Origin: Auanema rhodensis
Taxonomy: Eukaryota; Nematoda; Chromadorea; Rhabditida; Rhabditidae
Assembly (NCBI GenBank): GCA_964057225.1
Contig: OZ059894.1
Coordinates: 2,170,001-2,234,000 of the forward strand
DNA length: 64,000 nt
Direction of reading: 5' to 3'
This document shows, piece after piece, positions 38,401 to 50,880 of the stretch. Numbering within the stretch: position 1 is the stretch's first letter; each line of letters opens with the position of its first letter. The notes beneath the pieces were generated by a model, which was not told the origin of the DNA, did not search any database, and saw only the letters and a list, made by a program, of their open reading frames with translations. The position numbers were made by a program, and so were the translations under genes.

Positions 38401-39999
38401 TTTTCGAAAAATTTCAAAATAATTTAGCAAAAAGTAGATGTTTTTAGATTCCTTTTTTCAAGGCAAAGACGATGGACAATGTTATTCAACGAAAAAATTA
38501 ATTCTTCAGGGTGAAAATCGAGGATATAAGTGTGAACTTATATCAGTTGATATCTCGGTGCATTTTTAAGCTAGCGCAAATCTGATAACACAGATCGACG
38601 CAGCTTAAAAATCCGCATCGAATGCACTATACTACATTGAGAAACGCTCAATACAAAAATTAGTTATGATCGTTTGAAAAATGATGCATTAGTGTATGTT
38701 GAGTTTCCATGTACACTCAACATTGCTTCCAAAAACATTTTGACAAAAATTTTTTCGAAAAATTTCAAAATAATTTAGCAAAAAGTAGATGTTTTTAGAT
38801 TCCTTTTTTCAAGGCAAAGACGATGGACAATGTTATTCAACGAAAAAATTAATTCTTCAGGGTGAAAATCGAGGATATAAGTGTGAACTTATATCAGTTG
38901 ATATCTCGGTGCATTTTTAAGCTAGCGCAAATCTGATAACACAGATCGACGCAGCTTAAAAATCCGCATCGAATGCACTATACTACATTGAGGAACGCTT
39001 AATACAAAAATTAGTTATGATCGTTTGAAAAATAATGCATTAGTGTATGTTGAGTTTCCATGTACACTCAACATAGCTTCCAAAAACATTTTGACAAAAA
39101 TTTTTTCGAAAAATTTCAAAATAATTTAGCAAAAAGTAGATGTTTTTAGATTCCTTTTTTCAAGGCAAAGACGATGGACAATGTTATTCAACGAAAAAAT
39201 TAATTCTTCAGGGTGAAAATCGAGGATATAAGTGTGAACTTATATCAGTTGATATCTCGGTGCATTTTTAAGTTAGCGCAAATCTGATAACACAGATCGA
39301 CGCAGCTTGAAAATCCGCATCGAATGCACTATACTACTTTGAGAAGCGCTTAATACAAAAATTAGTTATGATCGTTTGAAAAATGATGCATTAGTGTATG
39401 TTGAGTTTCCATGTACACTCAACATTGCTTCCAAAAACATTTTGACAAAAATTTTTTCGAGAAATTTTAAAATAATTTAGCAGAAAGTAGATGTTTTTAG
39501 ATTCCTTTTTTCAAGGCAAAGACGATGGACATTGTTATTCAACGAAAAAATTAATTCTTCAGGGTGAAAATCGAGGATATAAGTGTGAACTTATATCAGT
39601 TGATATCTCGGTGCATTTTTAAGCTAGCGCAAATCTGATAACACAGATCGACGCAGCTTAAAAATCCGCATCGAATGCACTATACTACATTGAGGAACGC
39701 TTAATACAAAAATTAGTTATGATCGTTTGAAAAATAATGCATTAGTGTATGTTGAGTTTCCATGTACACTCAACATAGCTTCCAAAAACATTTTGACAAA
39801 AATTTTTTCGAAAAATTTCAAAATAATTTAGCAAAAAGTAGATGTTTTTAGATTCCTTTTTTCAAGGCAAAGACGATGGACAATGTTATTCAACGAAAAA
39901 ATTAATTCTTCAGGGTGAAAATCGAGGATATAAGTGTGAACTTATATCAGTTGATATCTCGGTGCATTTTTAAGCTAGCGCAAATCTGATAACACAGAT
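35438..39999. repeat. Mixed monomers, thirteen copies
   Basis: Starts are 35438, 35789, 36139, 36490, 36841, 37192, 37543, 37894, 38245, 38596, 38947, 39298 and 39649. The 12A-47G-88A-129A background is at 35438, 36139 (with C tail), 36841, 38947 and 39649. Copies 36490 and 39298 are early P-like forms (41T, 164G, 186G); 36490 has GAAGAGC and 39298 has 49G and 235T. Copies 37894-38595 (88A/129T, then CTGAAT) resemble the 34385 and 35087 monomers, without the monomer between them. No clear higher-order period is visible. Confidence 0.82.
35789..36138. repeat. 350 bp monomer with a 1 bp deletion
   Basis: GATAACCAGATCG near 36128-36140 replaces GATAACACAGATCG, one base shorter, and the next monomer starts at 36139. 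The deletion lies in the spacer of the short inverted repeat at the monomer junction. Confidence 0.92.
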
Positions 40000-42900
40000 C
40001 GACGCAGCTTGACAATCCGCATCGAATGCACTATACTACATTGAGAAACGCTTAATACAAAAATTAGTTATGATTGTTTGAAAAATGATGCATTAGTGTA
40101 TGTTGAGTTTCCATGTACGCTCAACATTGCTTCCAAAAACATTTTGACAAAAATTTTTTCGAAAAATTTCAAAATAATTTAGCAAAAAGTAGATGTTTTT
40201 AGATTCCTTTTTTCAAGGCAAAGACGATGGACAATGTTATTCAACGAAAAAATTAATTCTTCAGGGTGAAAATCGAGGATATAAGTGTGAACTTATATCA
40301 GTTGATATCTCGGTGCATTTTTAAGCTAGCGCAAATCTGATAACACAGATCGACGCAGCTTGAAAATCCGCATCGAATGCACTATACTACATTCAGAAAC
40401 GCTTAATACAAAAATTAGTTATGATTGTTTGAAAAATGATGCATTAGTGTATGTTGAGTTTCCATGTACGCTCAACATTGCTTCCAAAAACATTTTGACA
40501 AAAATTTTTTCGAAAAATTTCAAAATAATTTAGCAAAAAGTAGATGTTTTTAGATTCCTTTTTTCAAGGCAAAGACGATGGACAATGTTATTCAACGAAA
40601 AAATTAATTCTTCAGGGTGAAAATCGAGGATATAAGTGTGAACTTATATCAGTTGATATCTCGGTGCATTTTTAAGCTAGCGCAAATCTGATAACACAGA
40701 TCGACGCAGCTTGAAAATCCGCAACGAATGCACTATACTACTTTGAGAAACGCTTAATACAAAAATTAGTTATGATCGTTTGAAAAATGATGCATTAGTG
40801 TATGTTGAGTTTCCATGTACACTCAACATTGCTTCCAAAAACATTTTGACAAAAATTTTTTCGAAAAATTTCAAAATAATTTAGCAAAAAGTAGATGTTT
40901 TTAGATTCCTTTTTTCAAGGCAAAGACGATGGACAATGTTATTCAACGAAAAAATTAATTCTTCAGGGTGAAAATCGAGGATATAAGTGTGAACTTATAT
41001 CAGTTGATATCTCGGTGCATTTTTAAGCTAGCGCAAATCTGATAACACAGATCGACGCAGCTTGAAAATCCGCATCGAATGCACTATACTACATTGAGAA
41101 ACGCTTAATACAAAAATTAGTTATGATTGTTTGAAAAATGATGCATTAGTGTATGTTGAGTTTCCATGTACGCTCAACATTGCTTCCAAAAACATTTTGA
41201 CAAAAATTTTTTCGAAAAATTTCAAAATAATTTAGCAAAAAGTAGATGTTTTTAGATTCCTTTTTTCAAGGCAAAGACGATGGACAATGTTATTCAACGA
41301 AAAAATTAATTCTTCAGGGTGAAAATCGAGGATATAAGTGTGAACTTATATCAGTTGATATCTCGGTGCATTTTTAAGCTAGCGCAAATCTGATAACACA
41401 GATCGACGCAGCTTGAAAATCCGCATCGAATGCACTATACTACATTGAGAAACGCTCAATACAAAAATTAGTTATGATTGTTTGAAAAATGATGCATTAG
41501 TGTATGTTGAGTTTCCATGTACGCTCAACATTGCTTCCAAAAACATTTTGACAAAAATTTTTTCGAAAAATTTCAAAATAATTTAGCAAAAAGTAGATGT
41601 TTTTAGATTCCTTTTTTCAAGGCAAAGACGATGGACAATGTTATTCAACGAAAAAATTAATTCTTCAGGGTGAAAATCGAGGATATAAGTGTGAACTTAT
41701 ATCAGTTGATATCTCGGTGCATTTTTAAGCTAGCGCAAATCTGATAACACAGATCGACGCAGCTTGAAAATCCGCATCGAATGCACTATACTACTTTGAG
41801 AAACGCTTAATACAAAAATTAGTTATGATCGTTTGAAAAATGATGCATTAGTGTATGTTGAGTTTCCATGTACACTCAACATTGCTTCCAAAAACATTTT
41901 GACAAAAATTTTTTCGAAAAATTTCAAAATAATTTAGCAAAAAGTAGATGTTTTTAGATTCCTTTTTTCAAGGCAAAGACGATGGACAATGTTATTCAAC
42001 GAAAAAATTAATTCTTCAGGGTGAAAATCGAGGATATAAGTGTGAACTTATATCAGTTGATATCTCGGTGCATTTTTAAGCTAGCGCAAATCTAATAACA
42101 CAGATCGACGCAGCTTAAAAATCCGCATCGAATGCACTATACTACATTGAGGAACGCTTGATACAAAAATTAGTTATGATCGTTTGAAAAATAATGCATT
42201 AGTGTATGTTGAGTTTCCATGTACACTCAACATAGCTTCCAAAAACATTTTGACAAAAATTTTTTCGAAAAATTTCAAAATAATTTAGCAGAAAGTAGAT
42301 GTTTTTAGATTCCTTTTTTCAAGGCAAAGACGATGGACAATGTTATTCAACGAAAAAATTAATTCTTCAGGGTGAAAATCGAGGATATAAGTGTGAACTT
42401 ATATCAGTTGATATCTCGGTGCATTTTTAAGCTAGCGCAAATCTGATAACACAGATCGACGCAGCTTGAAAATCCGCATCGAATGCACTATACTACATTG
42501 AGAAACGCTTAATACAAAAATTAGTTATGATTGTTTGAAAAATGATGCATTAGTGTATGTTGAGTTTCCATGTACGCTCAACATTGCTTCCAAAAACATT
42601 TTGACAAAAATTTTTTCGAAAAATTTCAAAATAATTTAGCAAAAAGTAGATGTTTTTAGATTCCTTTTTTCAAGGCAAAGACGATGGACAATGTTATTCA
42701 ACGAAAAAATTAATTCTTCAGGGTGAAAATCGAGGATATAAGTGTGAACTTATATCAGTTGATATCTCGGTGCATTTTTAAGCTAGCGCAAATCTGATAA
42801 CACAGATCGACGCAGCTTGAAAATCCGCATCGAATGCACTATACTACATTGAGAAACGCTTAATACAAAAATTAGTTATGATTGTTTGAAAAATGATGCA

Positions 42901-45264
42901 TTAGTGTATGTTGAGTTTCCATGTACGCTCAACATTGCTTCCAAAAACATTTTGACAAAAATTTTTTCGAAAAATTTCAAAATAATTTAGCAGAAAGTAG
43001 ATGTTTTTAGATTCCTTTTTTCAAGGCAAAGACGATGGACAATGTTATTCAACGAAAAAATTAATTCTTCAGGGTGAAAATCGAGGATATAAGTGTGAAC
43101 TTATATCAGTTGATATCTCGGTGCATTTTTAAGCTAGCGCAAATCTGATAACACAGATCGACGCAGCTTGAAAATCCGCAACGAATGCACTATACTACTT
43201 TGAGAAACGCTTAATACAAAAATTAGTTATGATCGTTTGAAAAATGATGCATTAGTGTATGTTGAGTTTCCATGTACACTCAACATTGCTTCCAAAAACA
43301 TTTTGACAAAAATTTTTTCGAAAAATTTCAAAATAATTTAGCAAAAAGTAGATGTTTTTAGATTCCTTTTTTCAAGGCAAAGACGATGGACAATGTTATT
43401 CAACGAAAAAATTAATTCTTCAGGGTGAAAATCGAGGATATAAGTGTGAACTTATATCAGTTGATATCTCGGTGCATTTTTAAGCTAGCGCAAATCTGAT
43501 AACACAGATCGACGCAGCTTGAAAATCCGCATCGAATGCACTATACTACATTGAGAAACGCTTAATACAAAAATTAGTTATGATTGTTTGAAAAATGATG
43601 CATTAGTGTATGTTGAGTTTCCATGTACGCTCAACATTGCTTCCAAAAACATTTTGACAAAAATTTTTTCGAAAAATTTCAAAATAATTTAGCAAAAAGT
43701 AGATGTTTTTAGATTCCTTTTTTCAAGGCAAAGACGATGGACAATGTTATTCAACGAAAAAATTAATTCTTCAGGGTGAAAATCGAGGATATAAGTGTGA
43801 ACTTATATCAGTTGATATCTCGGTGCATTTTTAAGCTAGCGCAAATCTGATAACACAGATCGACGCAGCTTGAAAATCCGCATCGAATGCACTATACTAC
43901 TTTGAGAAACGCTTAATACAAAAATTAGTTATGATCGTTTGAAAAATGATGCATTAGTGTATGTTGAGTTTCCATGTACACTCAACATTGCTTCCAAAAA
44001 CATTTTGACAAAAATTTTTTCGAAAAATTTCAAAATAATTTAGCAAAAAGTAGATGTTTTTAGATTCCTTTTTTCAAGGCAAAGACGATGGACAATGTTA
44101 TTCAACGAAAAAATTAATTCTTCAGGGTGAAAATCGAGGATATAAGTGTGAACTTATATCAGTTGATATCTCGGTGCATTTTTAAGCTAGCGCAAATCTA
44201 ATAACACAGATCGACGCAGCTTAAAAATCCGCATCGAATGCACTATACTACATTGAGGAACGCTTGATACAAAAATTAGTTATGATCGTTTGAAAAATAA
44301 TGCATTAGTGTATGTTGAGTTTCCATGTACACTCAACATAGCTTCCAAAAACATTTTGACAAAAATTTTTTCGAAAAATTTCAAAATAATTTAGCAGAAA
44401 GTAGATGTTTTTAGATTCCTTTTTTCAAGGCAAAGACGATGGACAATGTTATTCAACGAAAAAATTAATTCTTCAGGGTGAAAATCGAGGATATAAGTGT
44501 GAACTTATATCAGTTGATATCTCGGTGCATTTTTAAGCTAGCGCAAATCTGATAACACAGATCGACGCAGCTTGAAAATCCGCATCGAATGCACTATACT
44601 ACTTTGAGAAGCGCTTAATACAAAAATTAGTTATGATCGTTTGAAAAATGATGCATTAGTGTATGTTGAGTTTCCATGTACGCTCAACATTGCTTCCAAA
44701 AACATTTTGACAAAAAATTTTTCGAAAAATTTCAAAATAATTTAGCAAAAAGTAGATGTTTTTAGATTCCTTTTTTCAAGGCAAAGACGATGGACAATGT
44801 TATTCAACGAAAAAATTAATTCTTCAGGGTGAAAATCGAGGATATAAGTGTGAACTTATATCAGTTGATATCTCGGTGCATTTTTAAGCTAGCGCAAATC
44901 TGATAACACAGATCGACGCAGCTTGAAAATCCGCATCGAATGCACTATACTACATTGAGAAACGCTTAATACAAAAATTAGTTATGATTGTTTGAAAAAT
45001 GATGCATTAGTGTATGTTGAGTTTCCATGTACGCTCAACATTGCTTCCAAAAACATTTTGACAAAAATTTTTTCGAAAAATTTCAAAATAATTTAGCAAA
45101 AAGTAGATGTTTTTAGATTCCTTTTTTCAAGGCAAAGACGATGGACAATGTTATTCAACGAAAAAATTAATTCTTCAGGGTGAAAATCGAGGATATAAGT
45201 GTGAACTTATATCAGTTGATATCTCGGTGCATTTTTAAGCTAGCACAAATCTGATAACACAGAT
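40000..45264. repeat. N/H/L/F/G monomers in two related rounds
   Basis: N has 12G, 47A, 76T and 120G. H has 23A and 41T. L is N with CTCAAT (54C). F has 41T and ends with 340A. G has 12A, CTTGAT (55G), 88A, 129A and 186G. The order from 40000 is N N H N L F G, then N N H N F G from 42457 (no L; the second N has 186G), then K at 44563 (41T, 49G, 120G) and N at 44914. Both rounds end with F then G. The N-H-N-L-F-G run recurs at 49126 and 52987. Copy 40000 has a private CTTGACAATCC. Confidence 0.88.
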
Positions 45265-48200
45265 CGACGCAGCTTGAAAATCCGCATCGAATGCACTATA
45301 CTACTTTGAGAACCGCTTAATACAAAAATTAGTTATGATCGTTTGAAAAATGATGCATTAGTGTATGTTGAGTTTCCATGTACACTCAACATTGCTTCCA
45401 AAAACATTTTGACAAAAATTTTTTCGAGAAATTTCAAAATAATTTAGCAGAAAGTAGATGTTTTTAGATTCCTTTTTTCAAGGCAAAGACGATGGACATT
45501 GTTATTCAACGAAAAAAGTAATTCTTCAAGGTGAAAATCGAGGATATAAGTGTGAACTTATATCAGTTGATATCTCGGTGCATTTTTAAGCTAGCGCAAA
45601 TCTAATAACACAGATCGACGCAGCTTAAAAATCCGCATCGAATGCACTATACTACATTGAGGAACGCTTGATACAAAAATTAGTTATGATCGTTTGAAAA
45701 ATAATGCATTAGTGTATGTTGAGTTTCCATGTACACTCAACATAGCTTCCAAAAACATTTTGACAAAAATTTTTTCGAAAAATTTCAAAATAATTTAGCA
45801 GAAAGTAGATGTTTTTAGATTCCTTTTTTCAAGGCAAAGACGATGGACAATGTTATTCAACGAAAAAATTAATTCTTCAGGGTGAAAATCGAGGATATAA
45901 GTGTGAACTTATATCAGTTGATATCTCGGTGCATTTTTAAGCTAGCGCAAATCTGATAACACAGATCGACGCAGCTTGAAAATCCGCATCGAATGCACTA
46001 TACTACATTGAGAAACGCTTAATACAAAAATTAGTTATGATTGTTTGAAAAATGATGCATTAGTGTATGTTGAGTTTCCATGTACGCTCAACATTGCTTC
46101 CAAAAACATTTTGACAAAAATTTTTTCGAAAAATTTCAAAATAATTTAGCAAAAAGTAGATGTTTTTAGATTCCTTTTTTCAAGGCAAAGACGATGGACA
46201 ATGTTATTCAACGAAAAAATTAATTCTTCAGGGTGAAAATCGAGGATATAAGTGTGAACTTATATCAGTTGATATCTCGGTGCATTTTTAAGCTAGCGCA
46301 AATCTGATAACACAGATCGACGCAGCTTGAAAATCCGCATCGAATGCACTATACTACATTGAGAAACGCTTAATACAAAAATTAGTTATGATTGTTTGAA
46401 AAATGATGCATTAGTGTATGTTGAGTTTCCATGTACGCTCAACATTGCTTCCAAAAACATTTTGACAAAAATTTTTTCGAAAAATTTCAAAATAATTTAG
46501 CAAAAAGTAGATGTTTTTAGATTCCTTTTTTCAAGGCAAAGACGATGGACAATGTTATTCAACGAAAAAATTATTTCTTCAGGGTGAAAATCGAGGATAT
46601 AAGTGTGAACTTATATCAGTTGATATCTCGGTGCATTTTTAAGCTAGCGCAAATCTGATAACACAGATCGACGCAGCTTGAAAATCCGCATCGAATGCAC
46701 TATACTACTTTGAGAACCGCTTAATACAAAAATTAGTTATGATCGTTTGAAAAATGATGCATTAGTGTATGTTGAGTTTCCATGTACACTCAACATTGCT
46801 TCCAAAAACATTTTGACAAAAATTTTTTCGAGAAATTTCAAAATAATTTAGCAGAAAGTAGATGTTTTTAGATTCCTTTTTTCAAGGCAAAGACGATGGA
46901 CATTGTTATTCAACGAAAAAAGTAATTCTTCAGGGTGAAAATCGAGGATATAAGTGTGAACTTATATCAGTTGATATCTCGGTGCATTTTTAAGCTAGCG
47001 CAAATCTAATAACACAGATCGACGCAGCTTAAAAATCCGCATCGAATGCACTATACTACATTGAGGAACGCTTGATACAAAAATTAGTTATGATCGTTTG
47101 AAAAATAATGCATTAGTGTATGTTGAGTTTCCATGTACACTCAACATAGCTTCCAAAAACATTTTGACAAAAATTTTTTCGAAAAATTTCAAAATAATTT
47201 AGCAGAAAGTAGATGTTTTTAGATTCCTTTTTTCAAGGCAAAGACGATGGACAATGTTATTCAACGAAAAAATTAATTCTTCAGGGTGAAAATCGAGGAT
47301 ATAAGTGTGAACTTATATCAGTTGATATCTCGGTGCATTTTTAAGCTAGCGCAAATCTGATAACACAGATCGACGCAGCTTGAAAATCCGCATCGAATGC
47401 ACTATACTACATTGAGAAACGCTTAATACAAAAATTAGTTATGATTGTTTGAAAAATGATGCATTAGTGTATGTTGAGTTTCCATGTACGCTCAACATTG
47501 CTTCCAAAAACATTTTGACAAAAATTTTTTCGAAAAATTTCAAAATAATTTAGCAAAAAGTAGATGTTTTTAGATTCCTTTTTTCAAGGCAAAGACGATG
47601 GACAATGTTATTCAACGAAAAAATTAATTCTTCAGGGTGAAAATCGAGGATATAAGTGTGAACTTATATCAGTTGATATCTCGGTGCATTTTTAAGCTAG
47701 CGCAAATCTGATAACACAGATCGACGCAGCTTGAAAATCCGCATCGAATGCACTATACTACATTGAGAAACGCTTAATACAAAAATTAGTTATGATTGTT
47801 TGAAAAATGATGCATTAGTGTATGTTGAGTTTCCATGTACGCTCAACATTGCTTCCAAAAACATTTTGACAAAAATTTTTTCGAAAAATTTCAAAATAAT
47901 TTAGCAAAAAGTAGATGTTTTTAGATTCCTTTTTTCAAGGCAAAGACGATGGACAATGTTATTCAACGAAAAAATTAATTCTTCAGGGTGAAAATCGAGG
48001 ATATAAGTGTGAACTTATATCAGTTGATATCTCGGTGCATTTTTAAGCTAGCGCAAATCTGATAACACAGATCGACGCAGCTTGAAAATCCGCATCGAAT
48101 GCACTATACTACTTTGAGAACCGCTTAATACAAAAATTAGTTATGATCGTTTGAAAAATGATGCATTAGTGTATGTTGAGTTTCCATGTACACTCAACAT

Positions 48201-49476
48201 TGCTTCCAAAAACATTTTGACAAAAATTTTTTCGAGAAATTTCAAAATAATTTAGCAGAAAGTAGATGTTTTTAGATTCCTTTTTTCAAGGCAAAGACGA
48301 TGGACATTGTTATTCAACGAAAAAAGTAATTCTTCAGGGTGAAAATCGAGGATATAAGTGTGAACTTATATCAGTTGATATCTCGGTGCATTTTTAAGCT
48401 AGCGCAAATCTGATAACACAGATCGACGCAGCTTGAAAATCCGCATCGAATGCACTATACTACTTTGAGGAACGCTTAATACAAAAATTAGTTATGATCG
48501 TTTGAAAAATAATGCATTAGTGTATGTTGAGTTTCCATGTACACTCAACATAGCTTCCAAAAACATTTTGACAAAAATTTTTTCGAAAAATTTCAAAATA
48601 ATTTAGCAAAAAGTAGATGTTTTTAGATTCCTTTTTTCAAGGCAAAGACGATGGACAATGTTATTCAACGAAAAAATTAATTCTTCAGGGTGAAAATCGA
48701 GGATATAAGTGTGAACTTATATCAGTTGATATCTCGGTGCATTTTTAAGCTAGCGCAAATCTGATAACACAGATCGACGCAGCTTGAAAATCCGCATCGA
48801 ATGCACTATACTACATTGAGAAACGCTTAATACAAAAATTAGTTATGATTGTTTGAAAAATGATGCATTAGTGTATGTTGAGTTTCCATGTACGCTCAAC
48901 ATTGCTTCCAAAAACATTTTGACAAAAATTTTTTCGAAAAATTTCAAAATAATTTAGCAAAAAGTAGATGTTTTTAGATTCCTTTTTTCAAGGCAAAGAC
49001 GATGGACAATGTTATTCAACGAAAAAATTAATTCTTCAGGGTGAAAATCGAGGATATAAGTGTGAACTTATATCAGTTGATATCTCGGTGCATTTTTAAG
49101 CTAGCGCAAATCTGATAACACAGATCGACGCAGCTTGAAAATCCGCATCGAATGCACTATACTACATTGAGAAACGCTTAATACAAAAATTAGTTATGAT
49201 TGTTTGAAAAATGATGCATTAGTGTATGTTGAGTTTCCATGTACGCTCAACATTGCTTCCAAAAACATTTTGACAAAAATTTTTTCGAAAAATTTCAAAA
49301 TAATTTAGCAAAAAGTAGATGTTTTTAGATTCCTTTTTTCAAGGCAAAGACGATGGACAATGTTATTCAACGAAAAAATTAATTCTTCAGGGTGAAAATC
49401 GAGGATATAAGTGTGAACTTATATCAGTTGATATCTCGGTGCATTTTTAAGCTAGCGCAAATCTGATAACACAGAT
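45265..49476. repeat. Higher-order repeat P-G-N-N, three tandem copies of 1404 bp
   Basis: Units are 45265-46668, 46669-48072 and 48073-49476. P has 41T, GAACCG (49C), 164G, 186G, 235T and AAAGTAATT (254G). G follows in units 1 and 2, then two N monomers. In unit 3 the G place (48424) is filled by S, which has the 12G-41T front of P or F but 47G, 88A and 129A after it. Linked with this, the P of unit 3 ends with 340G instead of 340A. Private differences are few: CAAGGTG in the first P, TTATTTC in 46318. Confidence 0.92.
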
Positions 49477-50880
49477 CGACGCAGCTTGAAAATCCGCAAC
49501 GAATGCACTATACTACTTTGAGAAACGCTTAATACAAAAATTAGTTATGATCGTTTGAAAAATGATGCATTAGTGTATGTTGAGTTTCCATGTACACTCA
49601 ACATTGCTTCCAAAAACATTTTGACAAAAATTTTTTCGAAAAATTTCAAAATAATTTAGCAAAAAGTAGATGTTTTTAGATTCCTTTTTTCAAGGCAAAG
49701 ACGATGGACAATGTTATTCAACGAAAAAATTAATTCTTCAGGGTGAAAATCGAGGATATAAGTGTGAACTTATATCAGTTGATATCTCGGTGCATTTTTA
49801 AGCTAGCGCAAATCTGATAACACAGATCGACGCAGCTTGAAAATCCGCATCGAATGCACTATACTACATTGAGAAACGCTTAATACAAAAATTAGTTATG
49901 ATTGTTTGAAAAATGATGCATTAGTGTATGTTGAGTTTCCATGTACGCTCAACATTGCTTCCAAAAACATTTTGACAAAAATTTTTTCGAAAAATTTCAA
50001 AATAATTTAGCAAAAAGTAGATGTTTTTAGATTCCTTTTTTCAAGGCAAAGACGATGGACAATGTTATTCAACGAAAAAATTAATTCTTCAGGGTGAAAA
50101 TCGAGGATATAAGTGTGAACTTATATCAGTTGATATCTCGGTGCATTTTTAAGCTAGCGCAAATCTGATAACACAGATCGACGCAGCTTGAAAATCCGCA
50201 TCGAATGCACTATACTACATTGAGAAACGCTCAATACAAAAATTAGTTATGATTGTTTGAAAAATGATGCATTAGTGTATGTTGAGTTTCCATGTACGCT
50301 CAACATTGCTTCCAAAAACATTTTGACAAAAATTTTTTCGAAAAATTTCAAAATAATTTAGCAAAAAGTAGATGTTTTTAGATTCCTTTTTTCAAGGCAA
50401 AGACGATGGACAATGTTATTCAACGAAAAAATTAATTCTTCAGGGTGAAAATCGAGGATATAAGTGTGAACTTATATCAGTTGATATCTCGGTGCATTTT
50501 TAAGCTAGCGCAAATCTGATAACACAGATCGACGCAGCTTGAAAATCCGCATCGAATGCACTATACTACTTTGAGAAACGCTTAATACAAAAATTAGTTA
50601 TGATCGTTTGAAAAATGATGCATTAGTGTATGTTGAGTTTCCATGTACACTCAACATTGCTTCCAAAAACATTTTGACAAAAATTTTTTCGAAAAATTTC
50701 AAAATAATTTAGCAAAAAGTAGATGTTTTTAGATTCCTTTTTTCAAGGCAAAGACGATGGACAATGTTATTCAACGAAAAAATTAATTCTTCAGGGTGAA
50801 AATCGAGGATATAAGTGTGAACTTATATCAGTTGATATCTCGGTGCATTTTTAAGCTAGCGCAAATCTAATAACACAGAT
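49477..50880. repeat. H-N-L-F block linking the two higher-order repeats
   Basis: Monomers at 49477 (H, 23A), 49828 (N), 50179 (L, 54C) and 50530 (F, ending 340A). With the N at 49126 before it, this N-H-N-L-F run matches 40351-42105 and 52987-54741 marker for marker. The block leads directly into the G monomer that opens the 11-monomer unit. Confidence 0.88.
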
